Assembly: GCA_016169945.1 (NCBI GenBank)
Contig: JADLSH010000231.1
Location: 2,406,784-2,470,783 of the forward strand
DNA: 64,000 nucleotides
Direction: 5' to 3'
DNA from: Trachythela sp. YZ-2020
Taxonomy: Eukaryota; Cnidaria; Anthozoa; Malacalcyonacea; Clavulariidae
The notes below the pieces were generated by a model, which had not been told where the DNA came from, did no database searches, and saw nothing but the letters and a program-made list of their open reading frames with translations. A program made the position numbers and the translations under genes. This document shows, in pieces, positions 43,938 through 56,389 of the stretch (its first letter is position 1; the number at the start of each line of letters is the position of its first letter).

Positions 43938-46900
43938 CTACTCTTTTGAAGATATTTCCAACAGCTGCCACAGTAGACTATTTTCCTTTCTTAACAATCC
44001 TTGAGGTGTGCCACAATCAACAATTTTTCCTTGATCTAAGATCATAATTCTATCGCAACCTAGGATTGTACTCAGACGATGTGCAATAGTAATCACAGTA
44101 CAATCTTTAAATACATCTCGAACAATCTTTTGTATATCTTCATCCGTCTTTCGATCCACCTTACCCGTTGCTTCGTCAAAAATTATAATCTTGCTCTTTT
44201 TCAATAGAACTCTTGTTAAATGCAGCAATTGTCGTTCACCCAAACTGAAATTTGAATCACTAGAATTGATTTCATGTTCAAGTTTTCTTGAAAGATTTTC
44301 AATAACAGAACTCATTTTAGTCTGAGCTAGAGCGCTCCATATTTCAGTATCGCTATGTTCTTCTAACGGATCAAGATTGATTCTGATTGTATCGTTAATC
44401 AAAGTTGGAGCCTGGGAAATAACGGATATTTCCTTACGAGAAGATATGATATTTAGTTCCTTTATATTGAAACCATCGACAAATATATTTCCTTCAGTCT
44501 CCGCTAGTCTCATCAACGCTGCCACTAGAGATGACTTGCCCGCTCCAGTCCTCCCCGCAATTCCAATTTTCTCTTTTGGATTCAACTTAAACGATATGTT
44601 CTTCAAAACTTTAGGACCACCTGTGTAGTGCCACAATGAGACACCTTGAAACTCAACTGCACCGGCGTGCGGCCAGTCTTGAGGAGGAGACTCATGAAGA
44701 TCATGCCCGCGTTCAGGTGGAATTGTGGTGAAAGCCAAAACTCGCTCCGCAGAAGTCATCTGAGAGTTTCCATCTGCGGTGAATCGGATTATATTTTCCA
44801 TAGATTGGTTTGTGCATATTGCGTAGAGAATAGTGACTGCACCAAGGGCTACAAAGAGAAGACAGCCAATATTGAGGCGGGTTTCAACATAAAAACGTTT
44901 CTGAAGAATATTCTATATTTTCATACTAAAAAAGGCCATGTTTCACAAGACAATTTTGCTGCAACTTGCAACGCAATTTCGGACACAGAGCAATGTTAGG
45001 TAAAAATATATTCGCAGAGAAATTATGAGCATGAATCTCGTTTTACTTTGCCGATATTTTTCTTGCTAAACATGCTCAGAAAGCAACAAGGAAATGAATG
45101 AGAATGATAATATCGGTGGAGTGAAACGCGGGTCATGTTCGCCGTTTTTCTGTGCGTACGTTTCTACATAAGATGGCCCTGTGTAGAAATTGCGTTGCAA
45201 GTTGCAGCACTAAAATATTGCCCCTGTGACATGGCCTTGAGCGTGACTTCTTAGAATTTTGGAACTTCTTTTTCCCCCGGAATTTCTTGTATCACTCCTT
45301 CGAAATTATTGGCTCTCAAATACACCCGCTGAGAGATTAGTAGTCTGATATATTGTTTTAGGGCTGTGCTAACGAGAACCATTCTCTTTTTACCAATTTC
45401 ACAAGGATTCAAACTAAATATAGGTATTTTAATACTTTTTGCGTGGGCGAGATTTAATTTCTTGGAGAAGAGACAGTAAATGACATAGGTCGGAATGACG
45501 AGAGCACTATATCTGTAATGAGGTCGGAATGACGAGAACACTATATCTGTAATGAGGTCGGAATGACGAGAACACTATATCTGTAACCAACAGGGTGTAT
45601 TTCGCGTATGTCACGCCTTTATGTGAACATAGTATATTTTATTGGATTCTTTTGAGCCCAATATGGCAAAAATATTAAGTCTCGACTTGCAATATTGGGC
45701 TCGACCTTCGGCTGGCGAAAATGAATCCAATAGGCGTTTTATTTATTCGAACAATACATTTAAAACAAAAAAGACTTTGTAAGCGAGAATAATACAACGA
45801 CAATGCGATTAAACTACATGAAGGGAAAACATGCATGAAACCTCGGCCGCAAATTTGCTTAAAAAGTGAGTATTCTAGTTTTAAAGAAAGCAAAAGTTTG
45901 CCCTAATAAAACTAACTTTCTTTCAGTCTGTTTTTAGACGATTTGACCTAATTTTAATGAAAAAATAACATACACTGACCTTTCGATTTGTTGTATACCA
46001 ATGAATTTCAAAGATAAGTTTTCATGTGCTATATTTTTAAACTTTACTCTAATTTACTTCGTCATACCGTTTGTTTTGTGTTTAAAATCAACAAAACATG
46101 TGATAAGGCGAGATAAACAAGAAAAAAGAGCAGCGATAAGCTACTGTCCAATAGGTACCTGTCCTACATCGTAAATATCGGACATGCATGTGACCTTATT
46201 AAGGAGTAAGGACTTATGATTGGTCAATTGTATGTGAGAGAATGTGAGTGTATAATAATAAGAACAAAAACGCAAAGAGCAGACAAAACGTACCTGCTGT
46301 ATATGCATCATTTATGGAGAAAACAACAATTATTGTCACGATTATTGCCAGAAAGTTAGCCATACTGCCGCAGATTAGACCAAAACATCGGTTTGATGTA
46401 TAAAATGAGAGAACCGCGGCACTGTGGTTGTCAATATGCCTGCAAAATATAGAATTGAAGTAAGTTGAACCATCACAATCGAGGAAACCAGAATATACTT
46501 CTATTCCTAAAGATTAGGACGAACTCTAGAGGTGTTTGCTGCCGCCCATGTGACTGTATGACCAATTCTTTACTAGCCTATTTTAAACTGGAATCGTAAG
46601 GCAGCGCTTTCTACGAGGTAATAATTCTACACGTGTGCCCACGAAACTGAAAGGCTCAGAAATGGGTTTTTCGGTAATGATCATTACTTTATTACAGTGC
46701 TTCCACTTTCAAATGTTGAAAAATCCTTTCTTTGTCCTGATTTTCACCGAAATTTCCTTCAAAAACAATGAAATTTCCGTCAAATTTCCTTCAAAGATTG
46801 TCACGAAGTTAAACAGAAAATATTTTTGACATAATATTTCGCTTGGTGTTAAATTTTATATACTTTCACGTAGTTCCCATGGATTTTTCACTAATTAGTA

Positions 46901-49900
46901 TAACACTGCAGCTAATGTTGATGGAGTGTCGAGTTGTGTGTCGACCTACATTTATGTATCCTCAGTGAGCCAAAGTGCTTTACAAAAAGAGTCACAGAAG
47001 CTTTTGAAGATAGACTTCTGTCTGGAAATGTTATTACATCCTAGTCGCATAAAAACAACATGGGTAATAAAACCCAGCCCGGTTACTGGATCACCAAGAT
47101 CACGACAATGCAAAGGGAGATATTAGTTAGACGGGCTAGTTTGTTAGACGGGCAACACAACCGTGGTATAAATAGAAAATGAACTTGAACAGCAAACAAT
47201 AACAAACACAGCTGATGAAGCAGATCTTAGCAAAAGGGGCCAGCACGGGTGCCCGAGTTTTCTCGTCTGTATGTAAATACCCTCATTGCTAGCCATCTAT
47301 TACCACCTAACCATATATAAGGTGTATTGTAAGAGATTAACAATCTATTTTAATGGCTAGTTTAATTTTTTGCTTAAGTTTTTGGTGACATTTGGTATAA
47401 TTTCTATTTTTTATTCAAATTTCCTTCGTTTTTCTGAAATTTCCTTCAAAATTATATTTCCTTCAAATTTCCTTCATTTGGTCAAATTTTCCTTCAAAAA
47501 GGAAATTTCCTTAAAAATGGAAGCGCAAGGTAATGAACTACAGATACTTCGACGTTCTGGCGAAAGCCCTTCGTCCTTCGTTCTTAAATTCGTAACGTGG
47601 GTCGGAAAAAACTTGTGCTTAATTTTATAGTGGAGCTATTGAAACGAAGTTATGCTTGCGAAGCATAGACCAAGTAAACCACTGTGCTTTAATTAAAGTA
47701 CTTATATCACAAAATATTTTATTGCACTTTTGAATAGCGGACTGAAATGAGTTATAAATTATTTTTTTAGTTTTTGGTTTCCACTTTTCGTTTGCGAGAT
47801 AAACGACTTTAAACATGGCAAAAGAGGTGTTTTTGAAAAAAGAGTCGCGGACAGGATCAAAGGGGCTCGACACTTGTGTGACGTAGCTTAAGGAACGGAA
47901 GCTTTACTTTTACTGTGTTGAAGGCAAAAAATAACTTTAGAATGCACATAAACTATCAGGAAGGCATAACATAACTTTACTGAGCTGAAAAAGGAATTGT
48001 TTTGCCATTTTAAAGTGATGACCAGATCACAGCCCAGAAGAGAGATAAGTGTGAACTGTATGACTGAAATTTCTTGGCGATTATTAGCATAACGTACGGT
48101 ACAAGAGTGACAACTCTACGTGCGTCTATGGTCTGTGTTTAACATAATTATAGATTATTCGACCTCTAGTCTAATTCTATTCGATTTAGATCTTCTTTTT
48201 ATTTTTTGTGTTTGAAAAATTGAAATTTTCAAGAATGGAAAACAGTTCTAGTATGGCTACATTTTCCATTATAGCCCTTGGTGGATTTATTTTACATTTC
48301 CAATTCCAGAACCGATAGCGCTTCAGACTTCATGCTCAATACAAGCTTCGCAAAGACCTGTAAACCCTAGCTGTAATCGAAAAGTAAACATTTTTCATTT
48401 CAGGAAAGTTGTATATAATTATTAGAACTATCTGACAACACCAATACGTTTGAAAAAATGTGGTAAATACAATTGTGCCTTGTCTGTGTTTAGGCCAGTT
48501 TTGTCTGCGTAAGTATTGGTAATGTAGTCGTTTAAATTCTTAATGCCAGTCAAATATCGTACACGATCAGAGTCTTCTTGTATATTTTGTGAGCAACATA
48601 AAGCTCATCTTTGATGGAATAATCTTTAATCATCAGTACCACTAGCAGTTTTCTCTACGCCAGATCAGTAAGTACATTATAGCGCGCGTCGTAAACAAGT
48701 TCCTTAAGTTACATCACTTGACCAATGAAATGAATTTAGTTAATGTGTCGAAACCAAAAAAAATAAGATAGAAGATTAAAGAAAAAAGTGGAAAATCAAT
48801 AAAGAACACGCGTGTTTTCTGAAGTTTGCTCGATACATCGAACTACAGAATATATTTATTATATTTTCAGCTTGTTGCAGAAACAAAGTAAGCAAGCTAA
48901 GTAAGATATATATTAATATTATACTTCAAATTCAAATTGTCGAATCAGAAAGTTAGGTTTGTACCACGTGACCATCAAATCACCCCTGCGTTGTCATATT
49001 GGATGCAGTGGGTGAATCAATCGTATCACCCGGTTGATACGATTCGCGATAACCACGCGAGACTACACGCAAGACTCTACGCATGAAAAAAGCGGCAGGA
49101 AAATTTCATTGTTCGCTTAAAATGGCCGAACGTAAATAAAATGTTGATACCAAGCTATATCTTTCTATTCTGCTAGCCTAGTATAAATACATTCTTGTTC
49201 GGTATAATATATCATTTATAGACTCTCCGCTCAGGAGATTCGACGAAATATTATCCGAAGTGATGACTTCATCACTTCGGGTAATATTTCGCCGAATCCC
49301 CCTCGCTCCGGTCTATAAATGATAATAGGTCAATCGTTGTTTGCGAAGCATAGACCAAGTAAACCACTGTGCTTTAAGTACTTATATCACAAACTATTTT
49401 ATTGCAGTTTTGAATAGCGGACAGAAAATGAGTTTATAAGTTCTTTTACAGTTTTCATTTTCCTCTTTTCGTTTGCGAGCTAAACGACTTTAAACATGGC
49501 AAAAAAGGCTTTTTTGAAAAAAACGTCGCGGACTGGAAAAGGCCTGGCGCGACACTAATTTTACTGCGTTGACTCGTATATTATTACATTATCAGGAAGG
49601 CAAAACGTAACTTTACTAAGCTGAAAAAGGAATTGTTTTGCCATTTTAAAGTAATGACCAGATCACAGCCCAGACTGCTCTGTTAGCGCTTCAGACAGCT
49701 CAACACAAGCTTCGCAAAGACCTGCCAACTGTAGCTGTAATCGAAAAGTAAACATTTTCATTTCAAGAAAGTTGTATATATTAGAACTATCTGACAACAC
49801 CAATATGTTTAAAAATGTGTTAAATACAATTGTGCCTTCTCTGTGCTTATGCCAGTTTTGTCTTCGTAAGTATTGGTAATGTAGTCGTTTAAATTCTTAA

Positions 49901-52900
49901 TTATAACGCAGTCAAATTTCGTACACGATCGAATCAGAGTCTTCTTGTATATTTTGTGGGCAACATAAAGCTCATCTTTGATGGAATAATCTTAAATTTT
50001 CAGTGCGACTAGCAGTTTTCTCTAAGCCAGATCAGTAAATATATATAGCGCGCGTCGTAAACAAGTTCCTTAAGTTACGTCACACAGGCTCGTCCCAGAC
50101 TCTTTGTCGATTCGCGACTTTTTCCACGAAAATCACCATTTAAATGCGTATATCTCGCAAACGAGAAGAAAAATCCGAAAATTGTAATAAAAACTTATTA
50201 ACTAGTTTCCTATCCGCTATTCAAAACCGAAATATAGTTTTCTGTGATATAAGTTAAAGAACAGAACGCCAAGTGTCCTGTGAACAATTTTAGCGAGTTA
50301 ATGTTTAAGTAATTGTGCAATTTTTGTAGGATTTTGTGATCAGCTTTTTAAACTTTTATTAAAATCTGTTAAAATGTTGTAAAATGTAATAGAATTAAAT
50401 TTTAAGGACACAGCGACCTTTGTCTAAAATACGCAAGCAATTTACTTTGGTCATTTTAACCAACCCGTTTTTACAGTGTATAATTAGACTTTAACAGGTC
50501 AACGTACTGTACCTGAAGACTTGTTCTGTAAATTCGTTCTGTCTGCCATGAACTCTGATAGTTCTTAATCCTTCCATCGTGTTAGAGAAATGAGAATAGA
50601 TGGGACCTGCTGCCATCAACATCAAACGTTTGATATCAGTAGATGAAATGATGTAAACATTTGCAATGAAGTAAAAGAGTGGTACGGAGAATAGAAACGG
50701 GAGGATCAACCAAGGGTTTGTGATGAATGCTAGCAGTATGGTCGCAATTACAGGTGAAATATAGTGACATAATGTGTAAGCATAGAAAGGCAATAGCTCC
50801 TCCAGAATATTGATATCTTGAGAGAAACGATTTATTACTCGACCAACAGGATTTGCTGCGTAAAATGATAAAGATGCCTTCATAAGGCAAGTGATCATTG
50901 TATTGTGAATCTAAAAGAAAATATCCAATATTTCAAAGAAAGTTAACAAAACAATGGTAACAAAGTCAAATTCATAATTTATAGTTGCCTATAAACCACG
51001 ATAATAAACATCGATAATGACGCCATCTGAAATCTTGATGACTTATGGCGTTGGCAGGGTCCAGGTAAAAGCAAACGTTGCTCACGTGTTACAAATTTGC
51101 GCACATACTCTGGGAAAATTCATTTCAAACAATTCAGCTTAATTTGAAACTGCAAGTAATTTGCTATCGTGAAAATTTATCTCGTATTCTCAACTAATAT
51201 AACTGCCATTTTCCCTAAAGTGAATAGAATGCATATTGATTGGACGATAACAACGCTACTGATGATTATATATTATGACAGTTTTTAATAAATCACTTGA
51301 AATGTTCTACTGTATAATTTACTCTGAAACTCCATTTTATACCCACAGTGTAGCAACTCGGGTTCTGACATGTATATGTCATGTCTTTTCTCTTACTATA
51401 ATAATCGTTCATTAAATTCAACAAGTAGGTCTATCCAGACCAATTTTTCAGATCAGTTGTGAATCACACACCTTGTATGCCGCATTCATTAAGAGTAGGA
51501 ATATACACAGGAGCCCACAATCGTCAGTACTACAGCAACAACCAGACAAACAGCGTACAAAGGTAACCCTCGTTCAGATATATCTTTTCCTTCCCCTGCT
51601 AATTTTGGCAATCGCGAAGCAATGATGTCGACCAGGACTAACACACCTGGAAGTGAAAAACAAAGACCTTAATTTGCATAATATTCACCTTTCTCCAAAT
51701 TTAAAATAGTTATCATAGATTAAGTAGGCGCTAATCGTTATCGTAGGATGAAAATAAATGCACAGCATAATGTACGTAAAAGATTTGGATGGAATATAGC
51801 AAGGGTCTCTATATGTCATATCGTATAGTTATCATTTGATGCAATCTACCATCACTAGAAAGCCTTCTAAACGTCACAAAAGAAGCAAATTTGAAATAAT
51901 TAACAATTATTCGCCGAAGGTGAGGTGAATATCGGTGAATAAAAACCGAGACGAGGTCGATGTTTTTATTCACCGATATTCACCGAGCCTGAGGTGAATA
52001 ATTGTTTTAGTAAAATTACATAGGTGATTATTTGGAAAAAAATTAAAAATGCACATTTCAAAAATATTTTAATTGAACATTTACCATAAAAGCGTCTTAA
52101 AATCACCTACGTAATTTTACTAACAATTCTTATTGGACGCATTAAAATTTGAAAGGATATGTCGGGATGGAAATGGTGCCTACCGAGCTATATTATATTA
52201 CTAAAGAAGTGGAAGAGATAAAAAGTGGGTAGCATTATCATGTTTTCCGTACGAATATATTTTTCCTATTTGATCTGGACCCCAATCAGCATGTGCGCGA
52301 AATGCAAGGCTATAATTTTGATTTGATCAATTTAACTGAGTCATAGCTTTTGGTAAAAATATTTTTGAAATATTTGAGAGTTTTCCTGTTGCTTTTTCTA
52401 TGTATTCCAGTTTTGATTGAAGTCAATCCATTCCACGTTTTATCAGCGACAAAAGACAAAAGTCATAAAGGAGAGCATTCAGAAATATCGCTGGAAATCA
52501 CTCTCGAAGCCCAGTGGGTGATCGATGAAGAGTTAGACAAGGAAACGGAGTATACTGCCTCTTAGTCTGTTACGCTTGCACATTCTATTTACTGGAGGCA
52601 AGAGTAAACCTTGCAGTAGCACGACACTACGGATACAGCAATTCTACCCCTAAGTACTAACCTTCACCGGAGAAAAACAGCACAGGGATAACAAATAAGA
52701 TAAATGGCGATGCCCCGTATAGTAAATACTCCAGGTAAACCTTGAATGAAACCCCTCCACTTTTTCTATCTTCTCTTTCTTCTTGTAGGTTCACACCTCC
52801 TACAGATTCTTCAGTATGGCACCATACTTCAGATTGACTCATTATCTTGCTATCCTTGGCATTATGTTTGCCAAGATTTGAATCCTGAAGTGGAAGTATG

Positions 52901-54633
52901 CTTCTCACTGTTTCGAAATTTCCTTGCGTGGTAATCGTTCCTCCTTCCAAATGAACAATATAGTCAGCCTCAGCATAGTATTTGGTCGCATGTGTTGTTA
53001 AGAGAACTATCCGATCCGAAAGTAATCGCCGGATACAGTCTCTACATCAATAGAAGGATATCGAAAATGTGATCAATGTTAGTTCAGTGTAGGTCTATGC
53101 ATGCCTTTAAATCTATACTGTCCGTGTGGATAGTACGTATGTATACATAACCTTGAAAATAACTAAAAAGAAACAGATACATTTATCCTTTTCATCAGTG
53201 AAAACGCGATATTTAATCTGCAGTGCATTGTGGCCCATACAGACATGTATTTGAAAAATGAAAAAAATAGCACCAACACGAATGTTTTTTCTGGTACCAA
53301 ATGGCAAAGAAAGTTTCAGGATGAAACCTAACACTGAAAGAAACTCAACGCTGTAAGATGACAAATGCAGCCGTAAAAATTTCATCAATATTCAATACTT
53401 ACTCAGGGCAATACGTGAAAATTGATGCAGGTATAGTCATGATATTGATTTATTTCGCCGATGATGTTATCAAGAACGAGCTCATGACAGTAACTTAACC
53501 ACATGGAACGTTTTAATCTGGTGTTTTACGTTAGGGCCACAATTCCATATGTTTCAAGGCCACAATTCCATATGTTTCAAAATGGCGTCGCTAAAGAAAT
53601 ATTTAACCTAACATTATTTACCCGAAGGGTGTTGTGTTGAAGAAATTCATTAAATATCTAACCTGAAAACATTGTCAGCGACATTGACATCCAAGGAGCT
53701 CAAAGGATCATCCAATAGATATATATCAGCTTCAGAATATACCGCGCGTGCTAAAGCAATACGTGTACGCTGACCGCCACTTACAGTCGCCCTGTGTTCT
53801 CCAATATGTGTCAAATCATGCTCTGGAAAATTATCAAAATCTTTCTCCAACTGACACGCCTTGATAATCTGGTTGTACTTTCTTGGGTTGTAAGATAAGC
53901 CGAACATGATGTTCTCACGAATAGTTCCAGGGAACACCCAGGGCGAGTCCGAAACAAATGCGATACTTCCTGAGTATTTCACGAAGCCATTGGTTACCAG
54001 TAACTCTCCTTCTAAAACGGTTTCCAGAAGCGATGACTTCCCACTACCAACAAGACCGCAAATGAGAACTAATCCTGGTTTAGATACTTTAAGTTCAATA
54101 TTTTTCAATAATGACGCACCTTCGCTGTGTGGTTCTAAGGACTGTGAAGAGCTACGCGTATTGGAAGGGAGTTGACATGTGACATAATGTAAATTAAGAA
54201 ATGGTGTAAGACGTCGCTGGGATGAGGGAGAGGTTTTCATCCCCAACAGTTTTGATTCATTGGCTAAATCATCCAATTTTGAAGACAAACTGATATCCTC
54301 TTTATTCATGTTTTCAAGAGGTGCAGTAGAACCAAGGATTGAATATTCTTCCCAGGAATACTCAGGTCTTTCAAGGAACGTCTCAATGCGTTGCAGAGCA
54401 CCGCGAACGTCGGTGGCTAACCGTATTGATGTTGGAATCGCGTTTGTAAAAGAGAAAGTAAGTTTACCAAAGAGGTATATCATTGCAAAGAAATTTAAAT
54501 GGAGAATATCATTTCTCTTTGTTAAAATCAATGTGCACACTGTGATGAAGGTAGCCAAACTTTGACCACAAGGTGCGAATGAGTAACAAATCAACGAAAT
54601 AATCCAACGTTTGGTTTTCATTTTCACTTCTTC
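43938..54633 (-). CDS. ABCC/MRP4-like ABC transporter, 3' six exons, 5' part missing
   Basis: Exons in transcription order are 53663-54633, 52662-53041, 51472-51646, 50513-50910, 46294-46439 and 43938-44848. All have GT..AG ends and matching phases. The product is an ATP-driven exporter of organic anions. Visible parts are the end of membrane domain 1 (EEVKMKTKRWIISLICYSFA); NBD1 with Walker A GLVGSGKSS, signature VSGGQRTR and Walker B IYLLDDPLS; the linker; membrane domain 2 (NPVGRVINRFSQDINILEEL in the third last exon); and NBD2 with Walker A GRTGAGKSS, signature FSLGERQ, Walker B KIIIFDEAT and H-loop IAHRLST. The last exon ends ISSKE-stop. About 330 N-terminal residues of the usual 1,300 are absent. 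In the exon 51472-51646 one base is missing near 51510, where VLTIVGS changes frame to LCIFLLLMNAAYK. With that base the six exons total exactly 994 codons. Introns contain MITEs and a duplication. Confidence 0.88.
44932..45238. mobile_element. 307-bp MITE in the last ABC intron
   Basis: Inverted ends AAGGCCATGT and ACATGGCCTT (with small indels after them) are followed by paired TGCTGCAACTTGCAACGCAA and TTGCGTTGCAAGTTGCAGCA. Confidence 0.7.
45487..45586. repeat. 34-bp tandem repeat, three copies
   Basis: The unit is AGGTCGGAATGACGAGAACA followed by CTATATCTGTAATG. Confidence 0.9.
45641..45731. mobile_element. Hairpin element with CGACCTTCGGCTGGCG core
   Basis: Arms ATTGGATTC / GAATCCAAT and GAGCCCAATAT / ATATTGGGCTC pair around CTCGACCTTCGGCTGGCG. 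It is related in core to the hairpins at 25070 and 42451. Confidence 0.5.
46690..47530. repeat. Dispersed AAATTTCCTT repeat split by unrelated sequence
   Basis: 46694-46800 (CAGTGCTTCCACTTTCAAAT, TCCTTCAAAAACAATGAAAT) and 47390-47525 (CAAATTTCCTTCATTTGG, AAAAATGGAAGCGC) look like the two halves of one element. 26040-26165 is an inverted relative. Confidence 0.55.
47654..50089. repeat. Tandem segmental duplication inside an ABC transporter intron
   Basis: Copy A (47654-48712) and copy B (49340-50089) share long stretches, for example TTGCGAAGCATAGACCAAGT, AACGACTTTAAACATGGCAA, ACCAGATCACAGCCCAG and AGCGCGCGTCGTAAACAAGT. Copy A has about 280 extra bases at 48029-48310. The space between holds unique sequence and a hairpin element. 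Confidence 0.8.
49211..49323. mobile_element. Hairpin element
   Basis: Outer arms ATCATTTATAGAC / GTCTATAAATGAT and inner arms TTCG(A/G)CGAAATATTA.CCGAAGTGATGA pair into a nearly complete stem, with CCCCTCGCTCCGG on the right side. Confidence 0.6.
50320..50425. repeat. Dispersed repeat, second copy at 58607-58714
   Basis: Both copies read GGATTTTGTGATCAGCTTTT, TAAAATCTGTTAAAATGTTG and TTAAGGACACAGCGACCTT in the same orientation with very few differences. The match may be the shared end of one transposon family. Confidence 0.7.
51902..52135. mobile_element. Two overlapping hairpin elements in an ABC intron
   Basis: 51902-52007 folds on AACAATTATTCGCC, GGTGAGGTGAATATCGGTGA and their complements. 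52005-52135 has arms TAGTAAAATTACATAGGTGA and TCACCTACGTAATTTTACTA. The second ends immediately beside the first. Confidence 0.6.
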
Positions 54634-54860
54634 CTGAAATAAAAAAGCGTATGACTGATGGGTTTCATATTATACAAACTTTGTCATGTAATTGCGCTAA
54701 GAATTAGATTGAGAAATGCTTAAGATAGATGTTTAGATAGATGTTTTAATGATAACTTCATTGCAGCCAGAAAGCTGAATTGCTTAGATTTTACAATCGA
54801 TTATACTAAAATTATATACTATTTACAATATTTATAAAAATTTTGATAAAAACTACTATA

Positions 54861-56314
54861 CTAAAAGCTATGCAAATTTGCATGATGAAGGAACAAAGTG
54901 TTTTGAAATCTATTAGTTTTATAAATGGAAGATGATATGTTCGGTGGAATCGATATAGTAATTAGATTTTTAGGTGGATATAGCAGGTTGTGGAGCTTAT
55001 GTTCGCTCTTTGGTGCAACTGAACTAAAATGTTTAACACAAAGATTCTGGCGTCGAACGGATAACATACATAGGCGAGAGTTCGATAAACTTTCTTGGTA
55101 TGGAGTGTTTGGAAATATAATGGACAAAGCTCGTTTTTGAACACGCTCTAAGGATTCCTGGAGATATCGTGGCAGCATATAATGGAAGACTTGAGCTCCG
55201 TGATCAAGGATGGATCGGATACATGTGTAAAAGTTAACAAGGTCTTTGTTTGGAACATTGGCTGGTTTCCATTGGACCAAGGAAAATAGACGACGTGTAT
55301 GTATAGACTGTGGATTTTCTGGAGATGGATGCGGTGGTCTATCAAATCGAAAGCTTTCCTATAATCGAATAAGATAATTCTCACGGCCGCAGATGTTCCA
55401 TCCGTAGCTTTTGCCCATTCATGGATCATAGCGACAAGCGCTAGAGTGGTTGAGGATTTGGGAATAGCGCCAAACGGGTTGGAATCTATTACTACCTTGA
55501 CACAACGAAGTCGTCGGCAACTTTGAATGGTCTATGTCAAATAAATTGGTCGAAGATGCTTATTAACATTGGTTACAGGTTTTTGTTTATGTATCGGAGC
55601 GACATCGGCGTATTTCCAAACAGGTGGAAGTTTCATTTCCAAGTAAGAACAGTTTAGAATAGAACATAAATTATTGGTTGAGCAAGAACTCCGGCATGTT
55701 CTTTTAAAAACCAGTTTGGTATCTCTCGTCTGCGACAACGGCTTCGTTAGCGCCAATGATTTCATATTCAAGCATTGGATCTAAAAACGCTTATTTATTC
55801 GATTTTGCATTGCAGCAGGTGAATTATAAGCGCTTGAAGCTGGGACCATACCCGAAATACGTCTTACTTCTTTCCACCAGAGTGTTGGCTTATTTTTAAT
55901 GAGAAATACTTGCTTCGGCACCTTTTCCGTTCGGTATTGACACGATTCCGATAAATTCGGAATAAATCGATATTTTTATCATGAAATGCTCGTTGACGAT
56001 ATTTTATTAATTCTTTAAGCTCTGTCGTGATCCAAGGTGGGTCATTGAGGATATCAAAACCTGTTTTAATAAAGTCCTCAAACACGTGAGTTTTTCTCCG
56101 TACATGATGGCTTAGATTCAATGATGGATCAGTCAATAGAGCTTAGATATCTACCTAATTCTTGTTTACGGCTGGGTCGAGTGTCTCTGGTTTCAGTCAC
56201 GTTTTGACTGCTTGTACTGGGAGCTCTTTCTTTAGGAAAAACAATAACCACATTATGATCAGACAGACGGAAAGGGTGAACACTCACATAATCTCTGGTG
56301 TAGTATTGAAACAT
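54861..56314 (-). pseudogene. LINE ORF2 fragment, decayed
   Basis: In transcription order these pieces are visible: the end of the endonuclease (LSDHNVVIVFPKERAP); the linker (WITTELKELIKYRQRAFHDK); reverse transcriptase start (PPVWKYADVAPIHKQK); motif A (FDYRKAFDLIDHRI); and the C-terminal tail (ILDHGAQVFHYMLPRYLQE, ERVQKRALSIIFP). Frame changes separate the pieces and the YADD-region is not seen. It lies just upstream of the first visible ABC exon. Confidence 0.85.
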
Positions 56315-56389
56315 GTTGTTAAAACAAGGTCCAAAACTTGATCCTTTCTTGTTGGAAGATGGATTAACTGTTTCATATTATTATTATTA

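Noticed and set aside
52350..52565. 71-codon hydrophobic-start frame in an ABC intron
   Set aside because: It has no ATG, lies on the opposite strand inside an intron and matches no family.
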